From contig WOAB01000056.1 in the NCBI GenBank assembly GCA_027886185.1, positions 5,580,001-5,644,000 on the forward strand: DNA of 64,000 bases, given 5' to 3'. Below the pieces are notes generated by a model. That model had not been told where the DNA came from and did no database searches. It saw nothing but the letters and a program-made list of their open reading frames with translations. A program made the position numbers and the translations under genes. This DNA comes from Rheum nobile (lineage: Eukaryota > Streptophyta > Magnoliopsida > Caryophyllales > Polygonaceae). Of this stretch, positions 18,849 to 32,500 are shown in pieces. Positions within the stretch are counted from its first letter, which is position 1, and every line of letters begins with the position of its first letter.

Positions 18849-21673
18849 TGTAACACCCCCAGGCCAGTGGTGCTACAGTGCCATAATACAGAAGGATTAT
18901 AAGGCGGGTAAAATAAAAATTTGCGAAACATAACCCATATATATATATAATATATCAAAAACAGCACAGCGGAAAACCTGTAAAACCTGTCCAGAGTTGA
19001 AACCACGATCAAACTTAACATACAAAAAAATACGACCCTTTACAAACCAAAAACTAATACAACAAGTTGACCCATACAAGGTCCAAAACCAAAACGACAC
19101 ATACAACCGAGTCAAAGTTCAAACCCAAAGAGTAGAGCCCTCGACTCTAAACCGACGGTGATCAGAATCCTCCTTGCTGGCGCTAAACCTGAAAAGCCTG
19201 ATTGACTGGGGGACCCGATACCCCAGCCAATCACGGCACATAAACCGCAGTTCGTCAGTCTCGAAAAAGACTATGGCAAGATTCGACAAGCCAAAACAGT
19301 TTAAAACACATGTATATATATATATCAACAACTCATACCAAGCAACATGCCACACACCATATATACATATTTATCTCATACTATATCATTATCACGTCAA
19401 CCAACCAATACCAACAACATTATCAAAACACAACCATAAACACACCTCATCACATAACCATTCAATCTCAACTCATACATGCAATCTCAACCCATACATG
19501 CGACTCAACCCATGTTGGCCCACACCTTCAAGATGGGAACCAACCTTGACTAGTTATAATCGTCAATCATAATACACGTAATTTCACAACCACAATAAAT
19601 GACCAACGATGACCCACAACCGCAACTAAAACCATTCAACATCCAACTCAAACCAATACCAAGCACACAGTCAAAATTCACCAACACAACCGCTTAGTCA
19701 AACGCACAACTGTCAACGCACGCATAACAGTTTCAAACATAATACAATCATTACAATATTCAACCAATTACAATCGCATAACAAATATATATCATTCACA
19801 CCATATCCGACCAAAACAACCAATCAGGTACACATAACAGTCACATAATCCGACCAAAACAACCAAGTAACTCAACTCATATTCAACCAATCACAAACAA
19901 TTAAAATATACATATATATCACTTCAAACAACCACTTAATCAGGTACGCAAGCAACCCTTTCACACAATTACCACTTCACAACATCTCCGTCTCCACCCC
20001 CACATCACCAAGGTGAGACAATTCACAACATCTCCGTCTCCACCCCCACATCACCAAGGTGAGACAATTCACAACATCTCCGTCTACACCCCCACATCAC
20101 CAAGGTGAGACAATTCACAACCTCCAAAACCCACTATCCACACCATACCGACACCAATCAACCAACACAACGACAATCAAAATCACATAACCACACCTTA
20201 TCATCACACACACATCATCACATATCATCACACACACATCATCTCACATTCAATCCAACACACACACACACACACGATCCAACACACACACACATTCAAT
20301 CCAACACACACACACACACATATTCAACACACACACACGATCCAACAAACACTATTAATAACAATCAATCACATTCAGTCACACTTGACTACCATGTCCA
20401 CATTTAATCAAACACGATACAAGACAAATACTATCACACTCACATACACATATTCAACCAAGCAACGGTAAACTTAATTATGAAATAACTAGGCATAAAT
20501 CAATTTATAAAAATATAAAGTTAGCAAGGATCCTCTTGCCTCAAGTCGAACCACAACGACCCCAGAGGTCTCCAGTCAATCCGAACGAACCTGCGAAATC
20601 AATTCGAGCAAATCCCTAGCATTAATTACTCATCCAATCCACAACCAAATAAAACTCCAATTCAAAACCCTAAAATCAAACCCTTAATTAATTAGGCCAA
20701 ATCACATCCAAATTCAACCCCCAAATTTAACCCTAATTCATACCTTCAAAAATTCCAATCAAGCAAACCCCACACAACCAACCAAAAATTCAGCAAACCA
20801 CACCTTTCTTCAGCTGTCCACGATCACATACAACATCAATTTGAACAATTCAATATCAATTCGAACAACCACAACATCAATTCGAACATCACAAAATTCA
20901 GCCAAATTCGAAATTACCCATAAGCTTACCTAGTCAATAACCAAGCGGTAGTCACCGAGGAGGGCTCCTCGTCGCCGGAACCACAACAACAACACAGAAC
21001 CGCAGCTGCACACATAAATTTTGCTGCATAGTTCGCAGCTCACACACGATTTTAGCATAGGAAATCAGTCCATAAAATAATTTCAACAACACCAACCAAC
21101 CTACCTCGACGTTGAACACACAGACGCCACCGGAAGGGACTCCTCATCGCCGGCGACCTCAGCAGAACACCGGACAGCTCAACAACACAGCGGACAGTAG
21201 CACAATGAACAGCACGACAGCAGCAACCTCCACGGCGGGACAGCAGCGGCTCGGCTCCACAACATCAGGGGACGAACAGTAGCTGCACGCACCCGCCCGA
21301 ACAGCTCCATAGCTCGCACCAGCAGAAGCAGCTCAGACTGCAGCACAACAAAGCTCCACAGTAGAACCACGCGGACAGCAAGGGACCGCAACAGTCACGA
21401 GCAGGGGGAAAGAGGAGGAAGAGCAGCGCGGCCGTGTCCGGTTCGGCTCGCCAGAGGGAGAAGCTGGCTGGCACCGGGGAAGAGCAGCGCGGTCCACTCG
21501 GAGGAAGGAGAAGGGAGCTCGGCTGAACACAAGGGGAGGGATCGGGAGAGAGAGAGAAATCCGAATTGGGGGATTTGGGATTTTATCCCCCAAATTCCCA
21601 TTTTACCCCCTTTTAACAAAATCCCTTAATTAAATTACCACTTTGCCATTATCAATTTATTTGGGGTATTTCA
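18849..21673 (-). repeat. 3' LTR of element A
   Basis: A 2,825-bp LTR. On the element strand it starts TGAAATACCCC (at 21673) and ends GTGTTACA (at 18849). It has three copies of the Athila-independent LTR minisatellite (46-bp form, about 19978-20121), CA-rich microsatellite (20210-20350), an intron-like GT-AG segment (20939 down to 20591), and a GC-rich segment (20950-21500) that gives long spurious frames. The TTCG hairpin is degenerate here. Confidence 0.92.
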
Positions 21674-22210
21674 TTCTCCCCCCCTTATAATAGTTTCGTC
21701 CTCGAAACTAGAGTCAAACCAGCTCGGATAACTGCGTCGCATAACTGATTCCAGTTCCCAAGTCTCTTCTTCTGTTCCATGCCTAGCCCATAACGGATGA
21801 TACACATCTCTCCTCAGCTGAGACACACGAAATACGTCATGCATTCCACTCATCTTTGGCGGCAGTGCCACTTGATAAGCTACGACACCAACTCCTTTCA
21901 GAATCTCAAAGGGACCAACGTACTTAGGACTCAACTTGCCTCGTTTCCCAATTCTAAATACTCCTTTAGTCGGCAAAACTTTAATAAACACATGATCTCC
22001 CACACTGAACTCCAAAGGACGTCTACGAACATCCGCATACGATTTATGTCTGCTCTGAGCTGTCAACAATCTCTGACGGATCACATCAATGTCATCCTTA
22101 GTTTTCTGCAGAAACTCAGGAGCAACTAACACATCATCAGTCAAATCATCTCAACACAATGGCGATTTACAGCGACTATCATACAAAGCCTCATAAGGTG
22201 TCATCTGAAT
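21671..22210 (-). pseudogene. Integrase C-terminus and chromodomain tail of element A
   Basis: Reads in one frame through the end of the integrase: MTPYEALYDSRCKSPLC, then a TGA stop (22151-22153) where the family has Trp, then the linker. A GPY/F-type module follows (GKLSPKYVGPFEILK, VAYQVALP) and then HDVFRVSQLRR. Most of the chromodomain is deleted; only its end (ETWELESVMRRSYP) and the FEDETIIRGGE tail remain. The true stop TGA (21671-21673) is the first three bases of the 3' LTR. TGG to TGA fits cytosine deamination. Confidence 0.85.
21674..21686 (-). other. Polypurine tract of element A
   Basis: On the element strand AAGGGGGGGAGAA directly before the 3' LTR, the same tract as in element 1. 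Confidence 0.88.
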
Positions 22211-22460
22211 CAACGCATATCAACTATTGTTGCTAAAGAATGACTTTCCTTGAGAATCAACTTTCTAATCTCTTATCAGCTATCACACATAACCGATTAT
22301 GAAATCATAAAACCCCATCATGAGAATGAAAATTCCGGGTGCCTTTCCTTGAGCAACTTCACTGCACAGTTTACTCAACACAAGATCATGCAGCTGTTTC
22401 TCCTTGATCGACTCTACTAGCGTCGATTGAATTTCCATCACATTCAGCATCATTTCCTTC

Positions 22461-22856
22461 TCAGACCAATCTCAATCTCACCCCGCACAACTCTTGTTGC
22501 AACTCTGGCAGAACTGATAAGCAAGCAACCGAATACTCGAGAGTCAACTTTCTACTCAAAACATCAGCTACCACATTAGCCCTTTCTGATTGATACTCAA
22601 CATCTTTTCCATAATCCTCAGTCAATTCTAGCAACCATCCTTGTCTCATGATCAATTCTCTCTCATACAGTTTGAGCTGGCGAGAATCATACGCAATGAC
22701 TTTCTCATTCTGCATCAAAACGCAATCCAAACCTTGCTTAGACACATTACTGTAGGTAACAACCTTTTCTGTTCCCTGCGGTATAACCAACTCTGACACG
22801 CTAATCAAACACTTCCTGAGTTCTTCGAAACTCTCTCCTGACACTTCCCGTCCCAT
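22461..22856 (-). pseudogene. RNase H remnant of element A
   Basis: An open 131-codon stretch with RNase H marks FEELRKCLIS, IPQGTEKVVTYSNVSKQGL, CVLMQNEKVIAYDSRQLK and YERELIM, then directly ANVVADVLSRK of the linker to integrase. The first catalytic Asp of the usual YSDAS motif is Asn, and the middle of the domain is deleted between ELIMRQ and EYQSERANVV. It is therefore inactive, though open. Confidence 0.82.
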
Positions 22857-24121
22857 TCAAAATTCTTAGTCGTACTCAACCTTGGAAAATTCTTCCACAG
22901 TCACCTGCAACAATCTGCCAGTCTGAGAATACTCCCAATGAAACTCATTGTAAACAATCCAAGTACTTTAAAAAATTTTTAATTCCTTAAACTCTTGAAA
23001 TCTGCGGAAGCATTACCCATAAGACATCACAACCAACTCATAGTAATCATTTCAGTTCTGAAGGTAGTACCATGAATATATTCCTCTCAATCTTTAAACT
23101 GAGGATACTCTGATCTCAAATCAGCCTTCGAAAACACTGTAGCTTTTACAATATATCCCACAAATCATCAGTATTGGGAAGCGAATACTTATTCCTGACA
23201 ATCACCATATTCAACTCATTATAATCGAGGCAGAGTCGAAAGGAATCCATCCTTCCTTCTAACCAACCATACAGGCGTACCCCAAGGAGAAGTACTTGGC
23301 CCAATAAAGCCTAACTTCACAAGTTCCTCTATCTGCTCCCTCTATCTCAACAGACACCCACAACCGGCACAACCTTCTCTAAACAGTCTTACAGTTGTCA
23401 TCACACTTAAAAATTCTGTCAGAGTTTCTAGGATCATAACCCTCAAACATATGCACAAATCCCCAATCTTCTGATACAGTAACTGTCATCTTCCAGTAGT
23501 CACATGCACATTCTGTTCCTCAGCTCAGCCGAACCCATAGTCATAAAATCCCACTTTCAGATACCGACCGGGTTCTCTGTTTCTTATTACTTCTAAAATC
23601 AACAGTCTGATCAAAATCAACTGTAGCTGTCCCCACAATCAATCACTCATCACATACTGCTCAAATATCGCACAGCGGAGCCTCACCATCGAGATTCCAT
23701 CTCGGAACACAACCCTATCTGAAAGTGCTCAATCTGTCATTCTCAACCCTAACAAGAACAATAGCACACAACAATTCATACAGAATCATCACCACTAAAC
23801 TACCTGCATCAACCTCTTGACGATAAGCCCAACGGCCTCATCCTCTACCATACTCATACTCTTTAAACCTCTAGCACGTCCCACTTACCAGGGAACGCAC
23901 CATAAAATTTACTTAACAACAGTAAACATCACATATGAAATTAATCATCAATACTCAATGTCACATATAAAACATTAGCATAAAACATCACAAACAATAC
24001 TTACCAACGTAACTCACTACAGGCCGACAGCAAGGATTCCTGATCACCCGATCGTCCACAACCATAACGAATAAAAATTCTCAAGTTGAAAACTCGGAAA
24101 GAACACATTTTTGAAAAGAAA
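22857..24121 (-). pseudogene. Degenerate reverse transcriptase region of element A
   Basis: No long frame survives, but on the minus strand around 23230-23345 the codons read as LVKLGFIGPSTSPWGTPVWL, the conserved N-terminal RT segment of Ty3/gypsy elements. Near 23165-23215 a NKYSLPNTDDL-like piece is visible. The order RT, RNase H, integrase is that of Ty3/gypsy. About 23600-24120 has no recognisable gag domain. Confidence 0.65.
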
Positions 24122-24133
24122 GCTCTGATACTA
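24122..24133 (-). other. Primer-binding site of element A (mutated)
   Basis: On the element strand TAGTATCAGAGC, a one-base variant (G to A) of the initiator tRNA-Met site TGGTATCAGAGC, just inside the 5' LTR end at 24139. Confidence 0.8.
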
Positions 24134-24138
24134 ACTTC

Positions 24139-24791
24139 TGTAACACCCCCAGGCCAGTGGTGCTACAGTGCCATAATCCAGAAAATTTATAAGGTGGGTA
24201 AAATAAAAATTTGCGAAACATAACCCATATATATATATAATATATCAAAAATAGCACAGCGGAAAACCTGTAAAACCTGTCCAGAGTTGAAACCACGATC
24301 AAACTTAACATACAAAAAAAATACGACCCTTTACAAACCAAAAACTAATACAACAAGTTGACCCATACAAGGTCCAAAACCAAAATGACACATACAACCG
24401 AGTCAAAGTTCAAACCCAAAGAGTAGAGCCCTCGACTCTAAACCGACGGTGATCAGAATCCTCCTTGCTGGCGCTAAACCTGAAAAGCCTGATTGACTGG
24501 GGGACCCGATACCCCAGCCAACCACGGCACGTAAACCGCAGTTGGTCAGTCTCGAAAAAGACTATGGCAAGATTCGACAAGCCAAAACAGTTTAAAACAC
24601 ATGTATATATATATATCAACAACTCATACCAAGCAACATGCCACACACCATATATACATATTTATCTCATACTATATCATTATCACGTCAACCAACCAAT
24701 ACCAACAACATTATCAAAACACAACCATAAACACACCTCATCATATAACCATTCAATCTCAACTCATACATGCAATCTCAACCCATACATG
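24139..24791 (-). repeat. 5' LTR of element A, part 1
   Basis: The LTR 3'-end portion next to the primer site, matching 18849-19501 of the other LTR. It is interrupted by element B at ACATG (24787-24791). Confidence 0.92.
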
Positions 24792-27700
24792 TGTAACACC
24801 CTGGGTCAGAGGTGCTACAGTGCCATAGTCCGAAAGGACTATAAGGCGGGTGAAATAAAAATTTGCAAACATATCCCATACATAATATATACCAAAAGCA
24901 GCACAGCGGAAAAACCTGTCCAAAGTTGAAACCATAATCAACTTAACATACAGAAAGTACTACAATTTACAAATCAGAAACCAACAACCAAAGACCAAAA
25001 GTCAAAAGCCAATACAACAAGTTCGACCACTTCAAGGTCCAAAACCAAAACGATACATACAATCAAATCAAAGTCTCAAACCAAAAGTAGAGTTCTCGAC
25101 TCCAAAACGACGGTGATCAGGATCCTCCTTGCTGGCGCTAAATCTGCAAAGCCTGATTGACTGGGGGACCCGATACCCCAGCCAACAACGGCACGTAAAC
25201 CGAGGTTGGTCAGTCTTTTGAAAGACTATGGCAAGATTCCTCAAGCCAAAACAGTTCAAAACACATACATATATCACCAATCAATTCACAACAACGACAA
25301 CACGCCACACAATATATAATATCATAACTATACTTAATCATATCAACCAACCAATGCCAACCACACGTCAAAACATATACACACACTATCACATACCATT
25401 CATTACACATCCTTATCCAACTCTTCACTATACTAACCTCAATCAATCCATCCTTAAACTCATCACAAGCATAAACGAATAAAACGATCCAATCCAACTT
25501 CACTGACACGTCCAATCCATCCTTCTCTCTATTACTAATACCTCAATCAACAACTCCATGCATATACACATCTCTTACTACTGACTTACAACCAATGCTA
25601 ACCAATTATACTGAACTCACTACTGCACTAACACAACAAAATCAATTAACCTTCACATCAACAAACACATAAGCATCAACGAGAATCATTACATAATACA
25701 ATCATAACCAAAATAACGACCAATTCATACATTCAAACCCAACTCATGCATTTAATTTCAAACCATGTTAACCCACACCCTCAAGATGGGAAACCATCCT
25801 TCACACTCAATCCACACAACCGACCTTCATAATCCACTAGCTATCACCAACAACCCCACATCCATAAATCCACATCACCATAGCTAAAATAGATAATATT
25901 TAACAAGTCAACTAGCCAACAATCAATATCCAACATAAAACCAATAACCAAACACACCGTCAATATCATCACACAACTACTTAATCAAGTACACAACTAA
26001 TAATCAACACACAACTAATAATCAACACACAACCCATAACCGAGCACCCAACCAATAATCAAGTACACAACCACTATTCAACACACAACCAATATACACA
26101 CACAACCAATAATCAACACACAATCCATAACCGAGCACACAACCAATATTCAACGCATAATCACTTAATCAAGTACTCAAGCAACCATTACACATAATTA
26201 ACACATCACAACACCTCCGTCTCCACCACCACATCACCGGGTGGGACCATTCACAACATCTCCGTCTCAACCACCACATCACCGGGTGAGACAATTCACA
26301 ACATCTCCGTCTCCACCACCACATCAGTCGGTGAGACAATTCACAACATTTCCGTCTCAACCACCACATCACCGGGTGAGACAATTCACAACATCTCCGT
26401 CTCAACCACCACATCACCGGGTGAGACAATTCACAACATCTCCGTCTCCACCACCACATCTCTCGGTGAGACAATTCACAACACCAAACCAACTATCCAT
26501 CACCATACCAACCAATCAAATAACACGACGACAGTCAAAATCACATAACCACACCTCATCACACATTATCACTTATCCTCACACACACATCATCACACAA
26601 TATCACACATATATATATATTCACCCAAGTAACCTTAAAATCAATAATCCTATCAAACCACATCAGTCCATCTACAACACGGGACAATTACTAATGTACC
26701 CACACATTCACACACACACAATCCAACACACGCACACACACATTCAATCCAACACACACATACGATCCACACACACACACACACATTCAATCCAACACAC
26801 CCACACGATCCAACACACACACACACACACACGTGTCAACAGACACTATCAACAACAATCAATCACATTTAGTCACAATTGACTACCACGTCAACATTTA
26901 ATCAAATACGATACAAGACAAATCATATCACACGCACATACCCATATTCAACCAAGCAACGGTAAACTTAATTATGAAATAAATTGGGCATAACACAATT
27001 TATAAAAATATAAAGTTAGTAAGAATCCTCTTGCCTTAAGTCGAACCGCAACGACCCCAGAGGTCTCCAAACCACTCGAACAAACCTGCGAAATCAATCC
27101 GAGCAAAACCCTGGCGTTAATTAACTCATACCAATCCACAACCAAATAAAATCCTAATTCAAACCCTAAAATCAAACCCTAATTAATTAAGCAAATCACA
27201 TCCAAATCCAACCCCAAATTCAATCAAAATCACTGCACAAATTCACAATCGAATCCAGCCCATACTTAGTTTTTGTCCAAAGCTCAGCTAGTATATAATC
27301 GTTCAATTAATCCAACGATTTTAGAAGGTAATCAACCCAAAACCAGATTAAATTGTTGAATCCCAATCCTGCCATTTCCAATCTGCTACCCAAAAATTTA
27401 ATAAAATTTCTGTTCACCTTCAAATCTGTCAACCACAGAATTTTAGCAGCAAAATTCGAAGCCTAAAATCAGCTCAAAGACCCACGCTTACCTCGTCATC
27501 GACCTTACTTCCGACGCTAGGACCGGGCTTCTCGGCACCGGAGAAGAAGCACCAGCGGCGGATCTGCAACTGCTCCTTGCGGTCTCGTTCCAACAGTGGT
27601 GGCTCACAGCTCGCGCAACCACTGTTCGTCTCCCCAACAGCTCGCCTTCTTCATCGGGACCGAGCTTCACGTCGCCGGGAAGGTGCAACAGTAGCAGCGA

Positions 27701-28023
27701 GCACAACACCAGCAGCAAAACACAGCAACAGAAGCAGCACGAACAGCACAACCACCGGCGGCTCCACGCAGAGGAGGAGGAAGAAGAACAGCCGCGCGGT
27801 GTCCGGGTCGGTTCGCCGGAGAAGGAGCTACTCGGCTGGGCACGAAGAGGGTCGGATTCGTCGGGGAGGCTGGGCACACGCACGGGAGAGAGCAAAGAGA
27901 GAGAGAGAACCGAATTGGGGGATTTGGGATTTTATCCACCAAATTCCCATTTTACCCCCTTTTAACCAAAATCCCTTAATTAAATTACCACTTTGCCATT
28001 AACAACCTATTTGGGGTATTTCA
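24792..28023 (-). repeat. 3' LTR of element B
   Basis: Contains the 45-bp minisatellite in six copies (about 26208-26482), CA-rich microsatellite (26700-26830), an intron-like GT-AG segment (27491 down to 27086) and a GC-rich segment (27500-27900). Long repeat-encoded frames on both strands, such as 26241-26882, are not genes. A 30-bp AATAATCAACACACAACT-type duplication near 25990-26030 is missing from the other LTR. Confidence 0.92.
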
Positions 28024-29278
28024 TTCTCCCCCCCTTATAACAGTTTCGTCCTCGAAACTCGAATCAAACAGGTGCGGATAACTGCCTCTCATAACTGACT
28101 CCAATATGTACAGGACTTGTCGAAGAATGACCTTCCTTAGAATCAACTCTCAAATCTCTTTATCAGCTGACACACATAACCGATCTGAAATCACAATACT
28201 CCATCTTCCTGAACAAAAATCCAAACACTCTTCCCTGAGCAATCTCACTGCATCTCGTACTCAACATTCCATTATATTCAGCTGTATATGTTCCTTCTCA
28301 AACCAAATTTCACTTTTCACCCTTCGCCAACTCTTGTTGCAATCCCGACCGAACTGTCAGACAAGCAACCACCTGCTCGAGAGTCGACTTCCTACACAAA
28401 GCATCAGCAACCACGGTAGCCCTTTTCTGATTGATAAACAATATCTTTTCATAATCCTTAATCAACTCTAGCAATCATCTTTGCCTCATGATCAATCCTC
28501 TCTTATACAATTTGAGCTGACGAAAAGCATACGCAATGACCTTCCCATTCTGCATCAAAACACAACCCAAACTTCGTTTAGACACATCACCGTAGATAAC
28601 AAACCTTTTCTGTTTCCTACAGTAAAACCGACACTGACGCACTAATCAAACACTTCCTGAGTCCTTCGAAAACTCTCTCCTGACATTTCCGTTCCATTCA
28701 AAATTATTAGTCATACAAAACCTGCCATAATCTGCCTGTAGCAACCTGCGCATTCTACTTCTCGACTCAATCAAACCCATAGTCGCGAAATTCTACTTTT
28801 TCAGATGCAACTGAGTTCTCTGTTCCTTACTACTTCCAACATCAATAGCCTGATCAAAATCAACTGTAGCAGTCTCCCTGATCAGCACACATCAGTATAC
28901 TCAAGGATTTACAGCTATAACAGTAGCATACCACAACTTCATACCTAATCATCAGTTACCAGACTCAACCTCTTGACGATAAGACCAACGGCCTCGTCCC
29001 CTACCACACCCATACCTTTTCAATCTCTAGCACGTCCCACTTACCAGGGAACGCACCATAAAATATAATTTAACAATTCAAAACATCACATATAAAATAT
29101 ATCAAACATTAGCATAAAACATCACAAACAACACTTACTTACCAACACAACTCACTGCGGTTGACAGCAAGGATTCCTGATCACCCGATCGTTCACAACA
29201 ACAAGGTATAAAAATTCTCAAGTTGAAAACTCGGAAAGAACACATTTTTTTTTTTGAAAAGAGCTCTGATACCAATTC
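28024..29278 (-). pseudogene. Internal region of element B with pol remnants
   Basis: Near 28037-28110 the element strand reads SVMRGSYPHLFD and FEDETVIRGGE, the pol tail, ending on the LTR TGA. RNase H scraps (CVLMQNGKVIAYAFRQLKLY) lie at about 28500-28570 with frame breaks on both sides. No reverse transcriptase, integrase core or gag is visible. At 1,255 bp this is the shortest internal region of the three chromovirus-like elements. Confidence 0.8.
29263..29274 (-). other. Primer-binding site of element B, initiator tRNA-Met
   Basis: On the element strand TGGTATCAGAGC, four bases after the 5' LTR end (29279). Confidence 0.9.
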
Positions 29279-32200
29279 TGTAACACCCCGGGCCAGAGGT
29301 GCTGCAGTGCCATAGTCCCGAAGGACTATAAGGCGGGTGAAATAAAAATTTGCAAACATATCCCATACATAATATATACCAAAAGCAGCACAGCGGAAAA
29401 ACCTGTAAAACCTGTCCAAAGTTGAAACCATAATCAACTTAACATACAGAAAGTACTACAATTTACAAACCAGAAACCAACAAACAAAGACCAAAAGTCA
29501 AAAGCCAATACAACAAGTTCGACCACTTCAAGGTCCAAAACCAAAACGATACATACAATCAAATCAAATTCTCAAACCAAAAGTAGAGTTCTCGACTCCA
29601 AAACCGACGGTGATCAGGATCCTCCTTGCTGGCGCTAAATCTGCAAAGCCTGATTGACTGGGGGACCCGATACCCCAGCCAACCACGGCACGTAAACCGA
29701 GGTTGGTCAATCTTTTGAAAGACTATGGCAAGATTCCTCAAGCCAAAACAGTTCAAAACACATACATATATCACCAATCAATTCACAACAACGACAACAC
29801 GCCACACAATATATAATATCATAACTATACTTAATCATATCAACCAACCAATGCCAACCACACGTCAAAACATATACACACACTATCACATACCATTCAT
29901 TACACATCCTTATCCAACTCTTCACTATACTAACCTCAATCAATCCATCCTCAAACTCATCACAAGCATAAACGAATAAAATGATCCAATCCAACTTCAC
30001 TGACACGTCCAATCCATCCTTCTCTCTATTACTAATACCTCAATCAACAACTCCATGCACATACACATCTCTTACTACTGACTTACAACCAATGCTAACC
30101 AATTATACTGAACTCACTACTGCACTAACACAACAAAATCAATTAACCTTCACATCAACAAACACATAAGCATCAACGAGAATCATTACATAATACAATC
30201 ATAACCAAAATAACGACCAATTCATACATTCAAACCCAACTCATGCATTTAATTTCAAACCATGTTAACCCACACCCTCAAGATGGGAAACCATCCTTCA
30301 CACTCAATCCACACAACCGACCTTCATAATCCACTAGCTATCACCAACAACCCCACCAACATAAATCCACATCACCATAGCTAAAATAGATAATATTTAA
30401 CAAGTCAACTAGCCAACAATCAATATCCAACATAAAACCAATAACCAAACACACCGTCAATATCATCACACAACTACTTAATCAAGTACACAACTAATAA
30501 TCAACACACAACCCATAACCGAGCACCCAACCAATAATCAAGTACACAACCACTATTCAACACACAACCAATATACACACACAACCAATAATCAACACAC
30601 AATCCATAACCGAGCACACAACCAATATTCAACGCATAATCACTTAATCAAGTACTCAAGCAACCATTACACATAATTAACACATCACAACACCTCCGTC
30701 TCCACCACCACATCACCGGGTGGGACCATTCACAACATCTCCGTCTCAACCACCACATCACCGGGTGAGACAATTCACAACATCTCCGTCTCCACCACCA
30801 CATCAGTCGGTGAGACAATTCACAACATTTCCGTCTCAACCACCACATTACCGGGTGAGACAATTCACAACATCTCCGTCTCAACCACCACATCACCGGG
30901 TGAGACAATTCACAACATCTCCGTCTCCACCACCACATCTCTCGGTGAGACAATTCACAACACCAAACCAACTATCCATCACCATACCAACCAATCAAAT
31001 AACATGACGACAGTCAAAATCACATAACCACACCTCATCACACATTATCACTTATCCTCACACACACATCATCACACAATATCACATATATATATATTCA
31101 CCCAAGTAACCTTAAAATCAATAATCCTATCAAACCACATCAGTCCATCTACAACACGGGACAATTACTAATGTACCCACACATTCACACACATACACAA
31201 TCCAACACACGCACACACACATTCAATCCAACACACACATACGATCCACACACACACACACACACACATTCAATCCAACACACCCACACGATCCAACACA
31301 CACACGTGTCAACAGACACTATCAACAACAATCAATCACATTTAGTCACAATTGACTACCACGTCAACATTTAATCAAATACGATACAAGACAAATCATA
31401 TCACACGCACATACCCATATTCAACCAAGCAACGGTAAACTTAATTATGAAATAAACTGGGCATAACACAATTTATAAAAATATAAAGTTAGCAAGAATC
31501 CTCTTGCCTCAAGTCGAACTGCAACGACCCCAGAGGTCTCCAAACCACTCGAACGAACCTGCGAAATCAATCCGAGCAAAACCCTGGCGTTAATTAACTC
31601 ATACCAATCCACAACCAAATAAAATCCTAATTCAAACCCTAAAATAAACCCTAATTAATTAAGCAAATCACATCCAAATCCAACCCCAAATTCAATCAAA
31701 ATCACTGCACAAATTCACAATCGAATCCAGCCCATACTTAGTTTTTGTCCAAAGCTCAGCTAGTATATAATCGTTCAATTAATCCAATGATTTCAGAAGG
31801 TAATCAACCCAAAACCAGATTAAATTGTTGAATCCTAATCCTGCCATTTCCAATCTGCTACCCAGAAATTTAATAAAATTTCTGTTCACCTTCAAATCTG
31901 TCAACCACGGAATTTTAGCAGCAAAAATTGAAGCCTAAAATCAGCTCAAAGACCCACGCTTACCTCGTCATCGACCTTACTTCCGACGCCAGGACCAGGC
32001 TTCTCGGCACCGGAGAAGAAGCACAAGCGGCGGATCTACAGCTGCTCCTTGCGGTCTCGTTCCAACAGTGGTGGCTCACAGCTCGCGCAACCACTGTTCG
32101 TCTCCCCAACAGCTCGCCTTCTTCATCGGGACCGAGCTTCACGTCGCTGGGAAGGTGCAACCGTAGCAGCGAGCACAACACCAGCAGCAAAACGCAGTAA

Positions 32201-32495
32201 CAGAAGCAGCACGAACAGCACAACCACTGGCGGCTCCACGCAGAGGAGGAGGAAGAAGAACAGCCGTGCGGTGTCCGGGTCGGTTTGCCGGAGAAGGAGC
32301 TACTCGGCTGGGCACGAAGAGGGTCGAATTCGTCGGGGAAGCTAGGCACACGCACGGGAGAGAACAAAGACAGAGAGAGAACCGAATTGGGGGATTTGGG
32401 ATTTTATCCCCCAAATTCACATTTTACCCCCTTTTAACCAAAATCCCTTAATTAAATTACCACTTTGCCATTAACAACCTATTTGGGGTATTTCA
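29279..32495 (-). repeat. 5' LTR of element B
   Basis: A near-identical partner of 24792-28023, also with six minisatellite copies (about 30687-30961). High LTR similarity with only scattered substitutions and microsatellite length changes points to a recent insertion. Confidence 0.92.
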
Positions 32496-32500
32496 ACATG

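Larger units (their letters stand above)
24792..32495 (-). mobile_element. Ty3/gypsy chromovirus-like LTR retrotransposon nested in element A (element B)
   Basis: A 7,704-bp element in the same orientation as its host, with target duplication ACATG (24787-24791 and 32496-32500). LTRs of 3,232 and 3,217 bp flank a 1,255-bp internal region. It is closer to element 1 than to element A in LTR tail sequence (TTCG hairpin kept, CCCGGGG end), so it is a related but different subfamily. It is younger than element A by nesting. Confidence 0.94.

Noticed and set aside
21333..21593. Short hydrophobic frames in the LTR of element A that look like membrane proteins
   Set aside because: Leu/Cys/Ser-rich runs come from CAGCAG- and GC-rich LTR sequence. 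They open in several frames and are not kept between LTR subfamilies.
26241..26882. 213-codon open frame rich in Pro, His and Thr
   Set aside because: Encoded by the 45-bp LTR minisatellite and CA repeats of element B. The period is a multiple of three, so frames stay open on both strands.
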